64,000 bases of DNA, taken from Chitinophaga sedimenti. GTDB lineage: Bacteria > Bacteroidota > Bacteroidia > Chitinophagales > Chitinophagaceae. Below the pieces are notes generated by a model that saw nothing but the letters and a program-made list of their open reading frames with translations, was not told the DNA's origin and did not search any database. Location of the stretch: NCBI RefSeq assembly GCF_023156195.1, contig NZ_JAKUKA010000001.1, forward strand, positions 806,001 to 870,000, given 5' to 3'. Of the stretch, positions 23,360 to 32,652 are shown one piece after another. Made by a program: the position numbers and the translations under genes. Positions within the stretch are counted from its first letter, which is position 1. Each line of letters starts with the position of its first letter.

Positions 23360-24109
23360 ATGCTAAAAGAAGAAAGGCAAACATTTATCATGCGCCAGAT
23401 TAATCTGCACAACAAAGTGTTGTCGGCAGACCTGAGCGCAATGCTGAGCGTTTCAGAAGATACGGTCCGTCGCGATCTGAAAGAGCTGGCCGAAGATGGC
23501 AAGGTGCTCAAGGTGCACGGTGGCGCTATCGGAAAGTCGTTCCATTACCCGTTCAACGGCAATAGTGAAGTATATGCCCTCGAGGCAAAGCAGCAAATAG
23601 CCGCAAAGGCTATCAAACTGTTGAAGGACGATATGTTCGTCCTCACCGGCGGTGGTACGACCATGATCGAATTCGCGAAAAAGATACCCGAAAACCTGCG
23701 GGCTACTTTCTTCACGATCAGCCCGCTGGTGGCCATTCAGCTGGCCGAACACGCGGAGCTTACCGTGATTACTATCGGCGGACAACTCAGCAAAAGTTCC
23801 AATGTGCACATCGGTTCCAGCGTGATTAACCAGCTGGCGGATATCCGTGTGGACCTTTGCCTGTTTGGTACCAACGGCCTGTCTATCCAGGAAGGAATGA
23901 CGGATTCTGACTGGGAAGTAGTGCAGGTCAAGAAGGCCATGTTGCGTGCTTCGAAAAAGATGGCGGTGATGAGTATCGCCGAAAAACTAAATTCTACCCA
24001 GCGCATGAAAGTCTGCGATATTAACCAGGTAGATTACCTGATTACAGAGCTGGCGCCGGATAATCACTTCTTATCGCCTTACCGGCACCTCGACCTGGAG
24101 TTGCTTTAA
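23360..24109 (+). CDS. DeoR/GlpR-family transcriptional regulator
   Basis: A 249-residue protein. N-terminal helix-turn-helix with the DeoR signature (residues about 6-50: RQTFIMRQINLHNKVLSADL, VSEDTVRRDLKELAEDGKVLKVHGGA). The C-terminal sugar-phosphate sensor domain contains MFVLTGGGTTMIEFAKKIP, ITIGGQLSKSSNVHIGS and CLFGTNGLSIQEGMTDSDWEVVQVKKAML, the loops that bind phosphorylated sugars in the family. It is divergent from susC, 314 bases apart, and convergent with the metallophosphoesterase gene. It most likely represses susCD until a sugar phosphate accumulates; that link is inference from position. Confidence 0.9.
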   Translation: MLKEERQTFIMRQINLHNKVLSADLSAMLSVSEDTVRRDLKELAEDGKVLKVHGGAIGKSFHYPFNGNSEVYALEAKQQIAAKAIKLLKDDMFVLTGGGTTMIEFAKKIPENLRATFFTISPLVAIQLAEHAELTVITIGGQLSKSSNVHIGSSVINQLADIRVDLCLFGTNGLSIQEGMTDSDWEVVQVKKAMLRASKKMAVMSIAEKLNSTQRMKVCDINQVDYLITELAPDNHFLSPYRHLDLELL

Positions 24110-24114
24110 CACAT

Positions 24115-24145
24115 AAAAAAGCGGGAGTTTTGCTCCCGCTTTTTC
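24115..24145. terminator. bidirectional intrinsic terminator
   Basis: AAAAAAGCGGGAG pairs with CTCCCGCTTTTT across a short loop, with As on the left and Ts on the right. It lies between the convergent DeoR and metallophosphoesterase genes and can serve both. Confidence 0.88.
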
Positions 24146-24147
24146 GT

Positions 24148-26001
24148 TTATACCTTCTTCGGAAACTTCATCACTTTTCCTTCTATAAGACTGATCCATA
24201 TATCGCCGTTTTTATCGGCGGTAATTTTGTTGATCGACGAATTGCCGGCCTTGTGCACCCATTTCAATTGGTGCGTAGCCACGTCAATCGCGATCAGCAG
24301 GCCGTTTTTAGTGCCGGTGTATAGTGTGCCATTGCTTTCGAAGAGCGGGCAGGGATTGTGCTCGTAGCCGTAATGCGCATCCGTGTACCACAGCAGTTCA
24401 AAGGATGGGGCAGTCGTAGAAACCGCTATTACCGTGTCTTCCATCAATTTGGCGTAAACAGCCTTCCCGTCCGGCGACACCTCCATAGATTCTCGTACCC
24501 GGTACCGGTTGTTGCGCCAGATCGTTTGTCCCGTTTTCAGATCAATGGCCGTCATATAACGGTCGGGCGCTACAATGAACACGCGATCGTTAACAATGGC
24601 GGGTTTCACATTGCCCGGCGAATACAGTTTCTGCATGCTGCCATTGTTCCATTTCCATTTTAATTCACCTGTAGCCTTATCGAGACAATAAAGGTGCCGG
24701 TCCCAGGCGCCGAATACGATCTCCTTCGCATTGGCGGTCGGTTTGCCCTGCATCTGCCCGTTCATCGACGTGTTTTTCCAGATAACCGCGCCGTTTTCTA
24801 TGTTAATGCAATAGAAAGCGTGGCTGCCAACGCCGATATACAGCAAATTACCTTCTACCAGTCCTTCGGCGATAACGGGTTCGGTTACACCCAGTTTCCA
24901 TTTTTCTTTACCGGTTTTTGCATCCAGGCCGTAGATGAAGCCGTCGACCGTACCTGCGGTCACAATGCCTCTACCGGTAAGGGGCGTGGCATAAATAGAG
25001 CCGGTAAACTTCCTGCGCCAGTTCACCTTTTTGCTGGCCGCGTTCATGGAAATCACTTCTCCCTGCGAGTTGCCGAAGATCACTTGTCCGTCCAGCGGCA
25101 GCGGACCGGTAAACGACGCGCTCGTGTCCTGGAAGGTGAATACGGGCTTTACCTTCGGGTATGTGTTGTTGATGCTGTAATCCGGGAGGGGCATGGATTT
25201 CACGTCCTTAATTATGTCTTTATTTAGCAGGCTGAAGGCTTTGAAGGGCACGGCATCCTGTGTAAGCGTTTTTTCAAAGAAGAACGCGCTGTCGTTCCGG
25301 AGCTGAACAATGTTGTAGCCGGGCAGCTCCGTGCCTTTGTAAGGCAGCGAGGAGCGGCCCATTACCCCGGGAATACCGTCAAAGTTGTGCAGTGACAGCC
25401 TGTGGCCGTGGCCGCAGAGGTCGAGACGGGTGTTATGGGCTTTGAGTATGGGCGTAACGTTCTGCCAGTTGTCCAACCCATCTCCCAAAGGGTAATGGCA
25501 GAGGGAAACCACCGTTTTGCCTGGCGTTACTTTCTGCGCCAGCGTTTTCTTCAGCCAGTGAATGTCTTCTTCCTTTACATGACCGTCGCCCATTTTCATG
25601 TACGGGCCGCTGTTAAAGCCTACGAACACATACTTTCCCTTTTCAAAATAAAAGCGGTCGTTGCCCCAGAGGCGCACAAACGTTTGGGCCGCGCTCTCGG
25701 ACCAGTTGGTTTCGTGGTTGCCGGGAATCACGTACAGCGGGAATTTCAGGTCCTGCACGATCTTGTGTACCGCCTCCAGCTCCGCATCGTTGCCGGTGTT
25801 GGTCAGGTCGCCCGTGAGCACCACGAAGTCGAATTGTTGGGTGTTGATTTCGCGTACAATATCGGCGAGGCCTTTTTCACTCGGGATGCCCGGCGATACG
25901 TGAATGTCCGTCAGGAACGCAAACCTGATCGGCTGGTCGCTTTGCGCCTGTGCGCGTGCGGCCAATAATAATACCAGGAAACCTGATAGCAGCTTTCTCA
26001 T
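24148..26001 (-). CDS. secreted metallophosphoesterase with PQQ-type beta-propeller
   Basis: About 617 residues. Signal peptide MRKLLSGFLVLLLAARAQAQ. The calcineurin-like phosphoesterase domain has all metal-binding blocks in order: FLTDIHVSPG, VVLTGDLTNTGND, YVIPGNHE, SLCHYPLGD, CGHGHRLS. From about residue 300 a seven- or eight-bladed propeller follows (VIFGNSQGEV, GTVDGFIYGLDAKTGKEKWKLG, GAWDRHLYCLDKATGELKWKW, ALDLKTGQTIWRNN, GTKNGLLIAIDVATHQLKWVH), the PQQ-repeat pattern. I chose the ATG at 26001 because it opens a good signal peptide; upstream ATGs would add a non-signal stretch. It probably acts in the periplasm or at the surface on phosphoesters; the propeller may bind partners, since the enzyme residues of true PQQ dehydrogenases are not evident. 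Confidence 0.88.
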   Translation of the reverse strand: MRKLLSGFLVLLLAARAQAQSDQPIRFAFLTDIHVSPGIPSEKGLADIVREINTQQFDFVVLTGDLTNTGNDAELEAVHKIVQDLKFPLYVIPGNHETNWSESAAQTFVRLWGNDRFYFEKGKYVFVGFNSGPYMKMGDGHVKEEDIHWLKKTLAQKVTPGKTVVSLCHYPLGDGLDNWQNVTPILKAHNTRLDLCGHGHRLSLHNFDGIPGVMGRSSLPYKGTELPGYNIVQLRNDSAFFFEKTLTQDAVPFKAFSLLNKDIIKDVKSMPLPDYSINNTYPKVKPVFTFQDTSASFTGPLPLDGQVIFGNSQGEVISMNAASKKVNWRRKFTGSIYATPLTGRGIVTAGTVDGFIYGLDAKTGKEKWKLGVTEPVIAEGLVEGNLLYIGVGSHAFYCINIENGAVIWKNTSMNGQMQGKPTANAKEIVFGAWDRHLYCLDKATGELKWKWNNGSMQKLYSPGNVKPAIVNDRVFIVAPDRYMTAIDLKTGQTIWRNNRYRVRESMEVSPDGKAVYAKLMEDTVIAVSTTAPSFELLWYTDAHYGYEHNPCPLFESNGTLYTGTKNGLLIAIDVATHQLKWVHKAGNSSINKITADKNGDIWISLIEGKVMKFPKKV

Positions 26002-26359
26002 AATTCTCAGCATGATGTAAATGTATGGTGTAAAAAGCGCGCAAAAGCACTGCCGGCGGATGGCCGGAAAGAAGATCACATCAACATAAAATAAAAACGA
26101 AAAAAACACCTGGGACGCGATTGCAAGTTAGAAAAAGCATTTTTAAAACCAAATGTTGTGTGAGCAGCGGTAAATGAGGCGGATGGTACAGGATGCCAAA
26201 ACTGTAAGCACGCCTTACATTTAAGGGGCCGTTATGAAAAACTGATCTTTTGCTGATTACATAATGTCGTTCCGGTTTTAAAATGAGAGAATATACTACC
26301 AGCTTTGGGTAAAAATCAAAACCGGGAAGCGCCTAATTTTACGAACAGATAATGAGCTT
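26002..26359. other. divergent intergenic region, no gene seen
   Basis: 358 bases between the metallophosphoesterase (leftward) and lutA (rightward). Promoters for both should lie here. TAATTTTAC shortly before lutA is a near match to the -7 box. No hairpin or conserved element stands out. Confidence 0.5.
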
Positions 26360-27097
26360 ATGAGAGTAGGACTATTTATTCCCTGTTATGTAGACCAGTT
26401 CTATCCGAACGCGGGGATTGCCACGTTGCAGCTGCTGGAAAAACTGGGAGTGGAGGTGGTGTATCCATCGGACCAAACGTGTTGCGGACAGCCAATGGCT
26501 AACTCGGGGTTTGAACACCTGACAGAGGGGTGCAACCGGCTTTTTACCGACCAGTTTTCTGGATTTGATTATATCGTATCGCCTTCGGGCAGTTGTGTGC
26601 TCCATGTAAAAGACCACCTGCACCTGCATGGCCGGGAACAGGAGGCCGCACAGGTGCGCGATAAGGTATACGAGATCACCGCCTTTCTTACGGATATTTT
26701 AAAGGTTGATAAACTACCCGGGCGCTTTCCGCATAAAGTGGGACTGCATCAGAGCTGCCATGGACAACGCGGCCTGAAGCTCGCGTCTATGACCGAACTG
26801 GTAGCGCCTAAATTCTCGAAACCCTTACAGCTGCTGCAGATGGTGGAAGGCATTGAACTCATCAACCTTAAAAGAGAAGATGAATGCTGCGGGTTTGGCG
26901 GTACTTTTTGTGTAACCGAGGAAGCAGTATCCGTAAAAATGGGAAAGGACCGTGTGGCCGATCACCTGGCTCATGGAGCAGAATTTATAACCGGAACGGA
27001 CATGTCGTGCCTGATGCATATGGAAGGCATTTTACGCCGCGGGAACAGTAACGTTAAAGTCATGCACATCGCAGAAATACTCAACGCCGGATCATGA
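26360..27097 (+). CDS. lutA: L-lactate utilisation protein LutA (CCG-domain Fe-S protein)
   Basis: A 245-residue protein with two cysteine-rich CCG domains: QTCCGQPMANSGF near residue 46, HQSCHGQRGL near residue 137, and EDECCGFGGTFCVTEE near residue 175. These bind an unusual Fe-S cluster as in heterodisulfide reductase subunit B and glycolate oxidase GlpC-like proteins. LutABC oxidises L-lactate to pyruvate in the cytoplasm and passes electrons to the respiratory chain. The start ATG at 26360 gives MRVGLFIPCYVDQFYPN. The stop overlaps the lutB start (ATGA), so the three genes form one translationally coupled operon. Intact frame. Confidence 0.93.
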   Translation: MRVGLFIPCYVDQFYPNAGIATLQLLEKLGVEVVYPSDQTCCGQPMANSGFEHLTEGCNRLFTDQFSGFDYIVSPSGSCVLHVKDHLHLHGREQEAAQVRDKVYEITAFLTDILKVDKLPGRFPHKVGLHQSCHGQRGLKLASMTELVAPKFSKPLQLLQMVEGIELINLKREDECCGFGGTFCVTEEAVSVKMGKDRVADHLAHGAEFITGTDMSCLMHMEGILRRGNSNVKVMHIAEILNAGS

Positions 27098-28457
27098 AGA
27101 ACCACGCACAATTATCACAGGAATTTAATGCGAACGAGCCGCGGGTAAACTGGCACGATGAAACGCTGTGGTGGGTACGCCAGAAGCGCGACAAAGCCGC
27201 CAACACCTTACCAGAGTGGGAAGCGCTGCGCGAAGCGGCGTCCGGCATCAAATACCATACTTTATCTAATTTGAATGCATACCTCCAGCAGTTCGAGGCC
27301 AATGCGCAGGCCAACGGTGTAACCGTTCACTGGGCGGCTGATGCGGAGGAGCATAATGCTATTGTACATACGATCTTAAAGGAACAGGGCGTAACCCGCA
27401 TCGTGAAAAGTAAATCGATGCTTACGGAGGAATGCCACCTCAATCCTTACCTGTCCAGGCATGGCATTGACGTGATTGATACGGACCTGGGCGAACGGAT
27501 CGTGCAACTAGCGGATGAACCACCGAGCCACATCGTATTACCCTGTATTCATAAAAAGAAAGAGGAGATAGGCGAGCTGTTTCACGAGCACCGGGCACCG
27601 CTGCTGGTGAATCCGATCCAAAAGTGCTGACGGCCGCCGCGCGTATTCACCTGCGCGAAAAATTCCTGACCCGCCGCGCTGCCATTACCGGCGTGAATTT
27701 CGCAATTGCAGAAACGGGTGAGTTCGTGGTATGCACCAACGAAGGTAACGCCGATATGGGCGCACACCTGGCGGATGTGCACATTGCCTGCATGGGCATC
27801 GAGAAATTGATACCGCAGCGCAAACACACGGGGATTTACCTGCGTTTGCTGGCGCGCAGCGCTACCGGGCAACCGGTTACCACGTACTCCAGCCATTTCC
27901 GCAGGCCGCGCGAAGGCCAGCAGCTGCACATCGTGCTGGTGGATAATGGCCGCAGCACGCAACTCGGCCGTGAGGAGTTCCGCAATTCGCTGAAATGTAT
28001 CCGTTGCGGGGCCTGTATGAACACTTGTCCCGTGTACCGCCGCAGTGGCGGACACAGCTACCATACTGCGATTGCGGGACCTATTGGTGCTATTCTCGCC
28101 CCCAATCTGGATATGAAGCAATATGCCGATCTGCCGTTCGCATCCACACTTTGCGGCTCCTGCTCCAACGTATGCCCGGTAAAAATCGACATTCACGACC
28201 AGTTGTATAAATGGCGGCAGGTGTTAATGAAAGATGGGCAAGGCGGCGCCATGAAAGGGCTATCGATGAAAGCGATGAATTTTACCCTGTCGTCGCCGGG
28301 CGTATACCGCACTGCCGGTAAAGCAGGGCGCTGGTTTTACGGAACGTGCCGTTTGTGGTGAACAACGGCATGAATCCCCTGGTACAAGCAACGTGAAATG
28401 CCCGAACCGCCCAGTCAATCATTCGGGGAATGGTATCAACAAAACAGGAAAAAATGA
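27094..28457 (+). CDS. lutB: L-lactate utilisation protein LutB (ferredoxin-type), three frame breaks
   Basis: About 454 residues. An N-terminal LUD domain reads MKNHAQLSQEFNANEPRVNW, TRIVKSKSMLTEECHLN and ITGVNFAIAETGEFVVCTNEGN. The C-terminal part has two [4Fe-4S] ferredoxin motifs, CIRCGACMNTCPVYRR and CGSCSNVCPVKIDI, and ends REMPEPPSQSFGEWYQQNRKK. It receives electrons from LutA. Breaks lie near 27623 (reading resumes with VLTAAARIHLREKF), near 28333 and near 28372; each joins the neighbouring open segments without losing a conserved block. The stop overlaps lutC (ATGA at 28454-28457). Confidence 0.92.
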
Positions 28458-29029
28458 GCAGCAGAGAAAGGATTTTATCAGCCGTAAAGAAGAACCAGCC
28501 GGAATTAACGGAGCTGGTGGCGTATATACAACCCGAAAGCCAGGAAGACTTGCTCGGCAGATTTACGTCGGTGCTGGAAGGCATTGGCGGTACGGCAATA
28601 GTAGCACAGGATCTGGCAGGGGTGAAAAGTTATTTAAAGGAAATGTGGCAGGGAAAAGGGCGAATTGTGTCCATGATCCCCGAACTGCAGGAGCTGGGCG
28701 AACTGGCTGGCGAGGCGGATCCGCATAACTTCGAAAACGTGGAGCTGGCAATTATCCCCGCCCACTTTGCCGTGGCCGAAAATAGTGCGGTGTGGGTAAC
28801 CGAGGAGTTGTTGCAGCAAAGGGTGCTGCCTTTTATCACCCAAAACCTGGCAGTGGTAGTATCGAAAGCGCGATTGGTGGCAACGATGCACCACGCCTAT
28901 GATATCATCGGCAGTGGCGATTATGGCTTCGGCACCTTCATTGCGGGCCCTTCTAAAACGGCGGATATCGAGCAGTCGCTTGTGTTAGGGGCTCATGGCT
29001 CCAAAAGTATGACAGTCTTTTTAATATAG
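28454..29029 (+). CDS. lutC: L-lactate utilisation protein LutC (LUD domain)
   Basis: About 191 residues, starting MSSRERILSAVKKNQPELTE. The LUD-family core is ENVELAIIPAHFAVAENSAVWVTE, QNLAVVVSKARLVATMHHAYD and GSGDYGFGTFIAGPSKTADIEQSLVLGAHG. Partner of LutA and LutB in the lactate oxidation complex. I chose the ATG at 28454 that overlaps the lutB stop; the in-frame ATG 24 bases upstream lies inside lutB and is less likely. The gene is followed by a 99-bp gap before the LytS-type kinase. Confidence 0.92.
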   Translation: MSSRERILSAVKKNQPELTELVAYIQPESQEDLLGRFTSVLEGIGGTAIVAQDLAGVKSYLKEMWQGKGRIVSMIPELQELGELAGEADPHNFENVELAIIPAHFAVAENSAVWVTEELLQQRVLPFITQNLAVVVSKARLVATMHHAYDIIGSGDYGFGTFIAGPSKTADIEQSLVLGAHGSKSMTVFLI

Positions 29030-29128
29030 CCGTGCGGTTTCATCCCGGTTTTCTCCTGTTTAATCACATTTCGGGGCATTGGAGCGGGGTGTTTATTATC
29101 ATTGCGGTAAATATTGTCAACCGCATAC

Positions 29129-30636
29129 ATGAACACATACCGTAAAATAGAATTCTGGACAGCTACCGCGCTGTTCCTGTTTGGACTCTTCACCGCCCTG
29201 TCCCATACGCTTTTTGTCGGCATACCCGACCTGGAACGCATGCACGGTGGCCGGTTCCGTGCTAACGGGCTGGTGTTCGATTATTATATTAATTACTTAT
29301 TGCCGCACCTGGCGCAGCTGCTTACTATGTACCTCGCGTTTATCACGATGGGGCAGCTGGTGATGGGCCGGTTTATTCCGCAGAAACGGTATGACCTGGC
29401 CGTGCTGACAGCGGTAGGGTGCTTTGCGGCCTATTTCCTCGTATTGCTGGTGTCGCAAACCTATGAACGCGCAGAACTGCTGGTACGTTACCGGACCTTG
29501 CGCGGCGCCTATATGAACTTCGCCAAAAACGCCTTCGTTAAAACCTTGTTTATTGCAGTTATTTACGCCGCCTATGCCTTGCTGCAGCTTAGCTACCTGG
29601 AGTTGCTGAGCGAGCGCGTAAACAAAAGCGCCCGTCTCCGGAAAATATTGGTGGAACTGGCGGTGGCAGCGGGTATATGGATATTTCTGACGACGGTAAC
29701 ATTCAATATGGGGGCGCAGGGCATTGGCATTTACCTGCTGTTCATGTCGCCCGCGGTCATTCAATCCTGGTTCCTGCTGCAGTACCGGTTGTTGCCCGAC
29801 TATTTCAGTAAAAAGATTAACAGGTGGATCATGTTTCGTAACCTGGCGGTGGTTACGGTAGTAGTGACCGTCTTCTGCTTCCTGATTTGCCTGGCGGCGA
29901 CCAACACTTCGGGCATATCTTTTTCCTGTTGATGACGCCCGCGCTCGTGTTGGGCTGCGTTTGGCCGGTGGCATATGCGCGTTACAATGAGATCCATAAA
30001 CAAAAGCAGACCGTTAAGAACCTGGAAGTGGCGCTGGGCAGCTCCTCCGCCAACCTCGATTTCCTGCGCTCGCAGATTAATCCTCATTTCCTGTTTAACG
30101 CACTGAACACCTTATACGGTACGGCCTTGCAGGAAGATGCATCGCGCACCAGCGAGGGCATCCAGCGGCTTGGAGATATGATGCGATTTATGCTGCACGA
30201 AAATCACCAGGAGCAAATCAAACTGGGAAAAGAACTCGCTTACCTGCATAACTATATTTCGCTGCAACGTTTGCGCATACAGGCTTCCGACGATATACAG
30301 ATCGAAGTGAACATCGATGAGCGACAATGTGAACATATGATTGCGCCGATGTTGCTGATCCCTTTCGTGGAGAATGCTTTTAAACACGGCATCAGCCTGC
30401 GCAACCGCTCCCGTATTTCCATCACGCTCAATTGCGACGATAAGAAAATCTATTTCGATGTACATAATTCAGTACATCAGCGGCCGGACAATGATCCTGA
30501 GCGTTACAGTCTCGGTATCGGTCTGAATAATGTAAGGAATCGCCTGGACTTACTGTACCCCGGCAAACATGAACTGACCATCCGCCAGACCGCCGCGGAG
30601 TTTTTTGTACACCTGACGATTGAAGTATCAAAATAA
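29129..30636 (+). CDS. LytS-type membrane sensor histidine kinase, one frame break
   Basis: About 502 residues. The N-terminal half has about six membrane spans (ALFLFGLFTALSHTLFVG, LTAVGCFAAYFLVLLV, FIAVIYAAYALLQLSYLELL, LAVAAGIWIFLTTVTFN, IYLLFMSPAVIQSWFLLQY, NLAVVTVVVTVFCFLICLAA). The cytoplasmic part carries the His_kinase signature FLRSQINPHFLFNALNTLYG with the phospho-histidine in NPHF, then an ATPase domain with PFVENAFKHGIS and GIGLNNVRNRLDLLYP. The frame breaks near 29920, where a small indel separates the last span from GHIFFLLMTPALVLG. It is the first gene of a three-gene cassette with a DUF4407 protein and a LytTR regulator, six bases before the next ATG. Confidence 0.9.
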
Positions 30637-30642
30637 AAAGAC

Positions 30643-31835
30643 ATGCAGCAACAACCGACAATTATTGCGGACAATGAACCCGATGGTCTGAGCCGCTTCC
30701 TGTGGTGGCTGGCGGCCGCAGACGGGGATATACTGAAAGATTGTAAAGCAGATAAAGAGCGCTACCGCATCGTGGGCATCGCTGTACTCGTTACCGGATG
30801 TTCGCCACGCTGGCATGGGGGTATTTCTTTTCTACTATTATTGACGATGGGATGATCGTAGGAGCGCTGGCCCTGTTCTTCGGGTTCGCGATCCTTTCCA
30901 TCGACCGCAGCCTGATTGCGGCTATGTCGCGCAATGATAATAAGAACAAGTTTGTACCCGTTGCCTTTCGCCTGCTGCTGGCCGTTACGATCGGCCTGTT
31001 TATATCGCAGCCGGTTGTGCTGATGTTGTTTCAGAAAGATATCCAGGCCCAAATAGTGCTCAACAAACAGTCTAAGCTGGATACCTTCCGGAAAGAACTG
31101 GTAGCGTTAAATGCCGCACATAAGAGTGAAGTACAGGGGGCGCTCGACGGCCTCAACGCCGAAGTAAAGGCGAAAGAGGACCAGGTGAAGGACTATAAGG
31201 ATGCCTATATCCGTGAAACCGACGGCACGGGCGGGTCGGGCAGGATAGGCGAGCTGGCCATCGCCCGGGTAAAGAAGAATGAATACCTGAAAGCGGAGGA
31301 AGAACTGCTGAAGCTGCGGAAAGCTAATGCACCCAAAATCCTGGAGCGTGAAAAGCAGCTGGCAACCATGGTAAAAGAAGATAGTGTTAAAGAAGAGGCT
31401 TACATGGCCACGCTGACCGATGGGTTCCTTGCGCAAACCGAAGCCCTGCATGATTTGCTGGACAAACATCCGCCGCTGAACCAGCGGTACCGCCTGGTGG
31501 TTTTCTTAATTACATTGATAGAAGTAATGCCTTTGCTCAGTAAACTGTTGATGCCCAAAGGAGAATACGATGAAAAGCTGGCGTCGATCACCGCGCAAAG
31601 CATCTCCGACGCCAAACTCGGGCTGGAAAAGGGGCGGGAGCTGCAGCAACACTACCATGCCGCAGCCACGGCCGCCGACCAGGAAACGATGGACCACATC
31701 TTTGAACTGACGCGGGAACCGAGGCGCAGGCATGCGGAAGAACTGGTGCAGGAGTGGAAGGAAAACGATGGTAAAAAACTGCCCTCACTGTGGCAGCGGG
31801 CGCGGAAAACCTTGTTGCTGCAACGCGGCTGGTAA
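30643..31835 (+). CDS. DUF4407 membrane protein with coiled coil, one frame break
   Basis: About 397 residues. The N-terminus reads MQQQPTIIADNEPDGLSRFLW, then membrane spans VGIAVLVTGMFATLAWGYFF, MIVGALALFFGFAILSIDRSL and LLLAVTIGLFISQPVVLML. A long charged coiled coil at about residues 135-250 (LDTFRKELVALNAAHKSEVQ, LNAEVKAKEDQVKDYKDAYI) precedes a last span (RLVVFLITLIEVMPLLSKLLM) and a cytoplasmic tail. This order matches the DUF4407 family, whose function is unknown. The frame breaks near 30801 where one G is missing (VTGMFATLAWG restored). Its position between the kinase and regulator suggests a signalling accessory, for instance a sensor or adaptor; that is inference. Confidence 0.85.
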
Positions 31836-31858
31836 GTAATTTTTATTAAATTGGGTAT

Positions 31859-32565
31859 ATGAAGTTGAATACGATTGCCATTGACGATGAACCCGTAGCG
31901 CTGGAAGTGATCCGCTCCCACGCGTCCCGCGTGCCCTTCCCGGATATGAAGGGATACTTCACCAATGCTTTTGAAGCAGCCGATTTCCTGCGCCGCGAAA
32001 AATAGACCTGCTTTTTCTCGATATCAAAATGCCGGACATCAATGGCATCGACTTCCTCACCAGTCTGCCCGAACCGCCGATGGTGATTTTTACCACGGCT
32101 TACTCGGAGCATGCCGTGCAGAGTTTTGAGCTCGATGCCATCGATTATCTCTTAAAGCCATTTTCGCTGGCGCGTTTTCTGAAAGCCTGCAACAAATCCT
32201 ATGCGCTGCAGCAATTCAAACAGGAAAAAGTGACACCTCCTGCCGCTGCCAATTTCATCTTTGTAAAAAGTGGCTACGAGCAGTTTCGGGTGGAATTGGA
32301 CGAGGTGCTTTACCTTGAGAGTGCGGGCAATTATGTGAACTTTGTGTTCAGCGATCGCAAGCTGTTGTCGCGGCTGAGCATGCAGGAGGCAGTGGCATTG
32401 TTGCCTGCAACGCAGTTTACGCGGGTACACCGGTCGTATATTGTGGCCAATAACAAAGTGCAGCGCATCGACCGGAATTATCTGTACGTAAACCAGTTTC
32501 CAATCAGTATCGGCGCGGCCTATGCGGATGCGGTGGAGAAAGTGGCGGGAGGAAAATTGAGTTAA
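31859..32565 (+). CDS. LytTR-family response regulator, one frame break
   Basis: About 236 residues. Receiver domain: acidic pair in TIAIDDEPVALEVI, phospho-acceptor in LLFLDIKMPDINGIDFL, and lysine in DAIDYLLKPFSLARF. DNA-binding LytTR domain: FIFVKSGYEQFRVELDEVLYLES, then MQEAVALLPATQFTRVHRSYIVANNKV. The frame breaks at 32004 where A5 should be A6 (LRREKIDLLFLDI restored). It is the cognate regulator of the LytS-type kinase two genes upstream, 24 bases after the DUF4407 gene. LytTR regulators bind pairs of direct repeats about one helical turn apart; I did not identify such a site here. Confidence 0.92.
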
Positions 32566-32587
32566 ACATTTTTAGCTGCATAAATAA

Positions 32588-32619
32588 AAGGGCGCCCCAA
32601 TATGAGGGCGCCCTTTTTT
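32588..32619. terminator. intrinsic terminator
   Basis: AGGGCGCC at 32589-32596 pairs with GGCGCCCT at 32607-32614, with a T run on the right. It follows the LytTR gene and lies between convergent genes. Confidence 0.88.
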
Positions 32620-32652
32620 ATAATTCTATGTATATCTGCTGTTATGTTGTAC

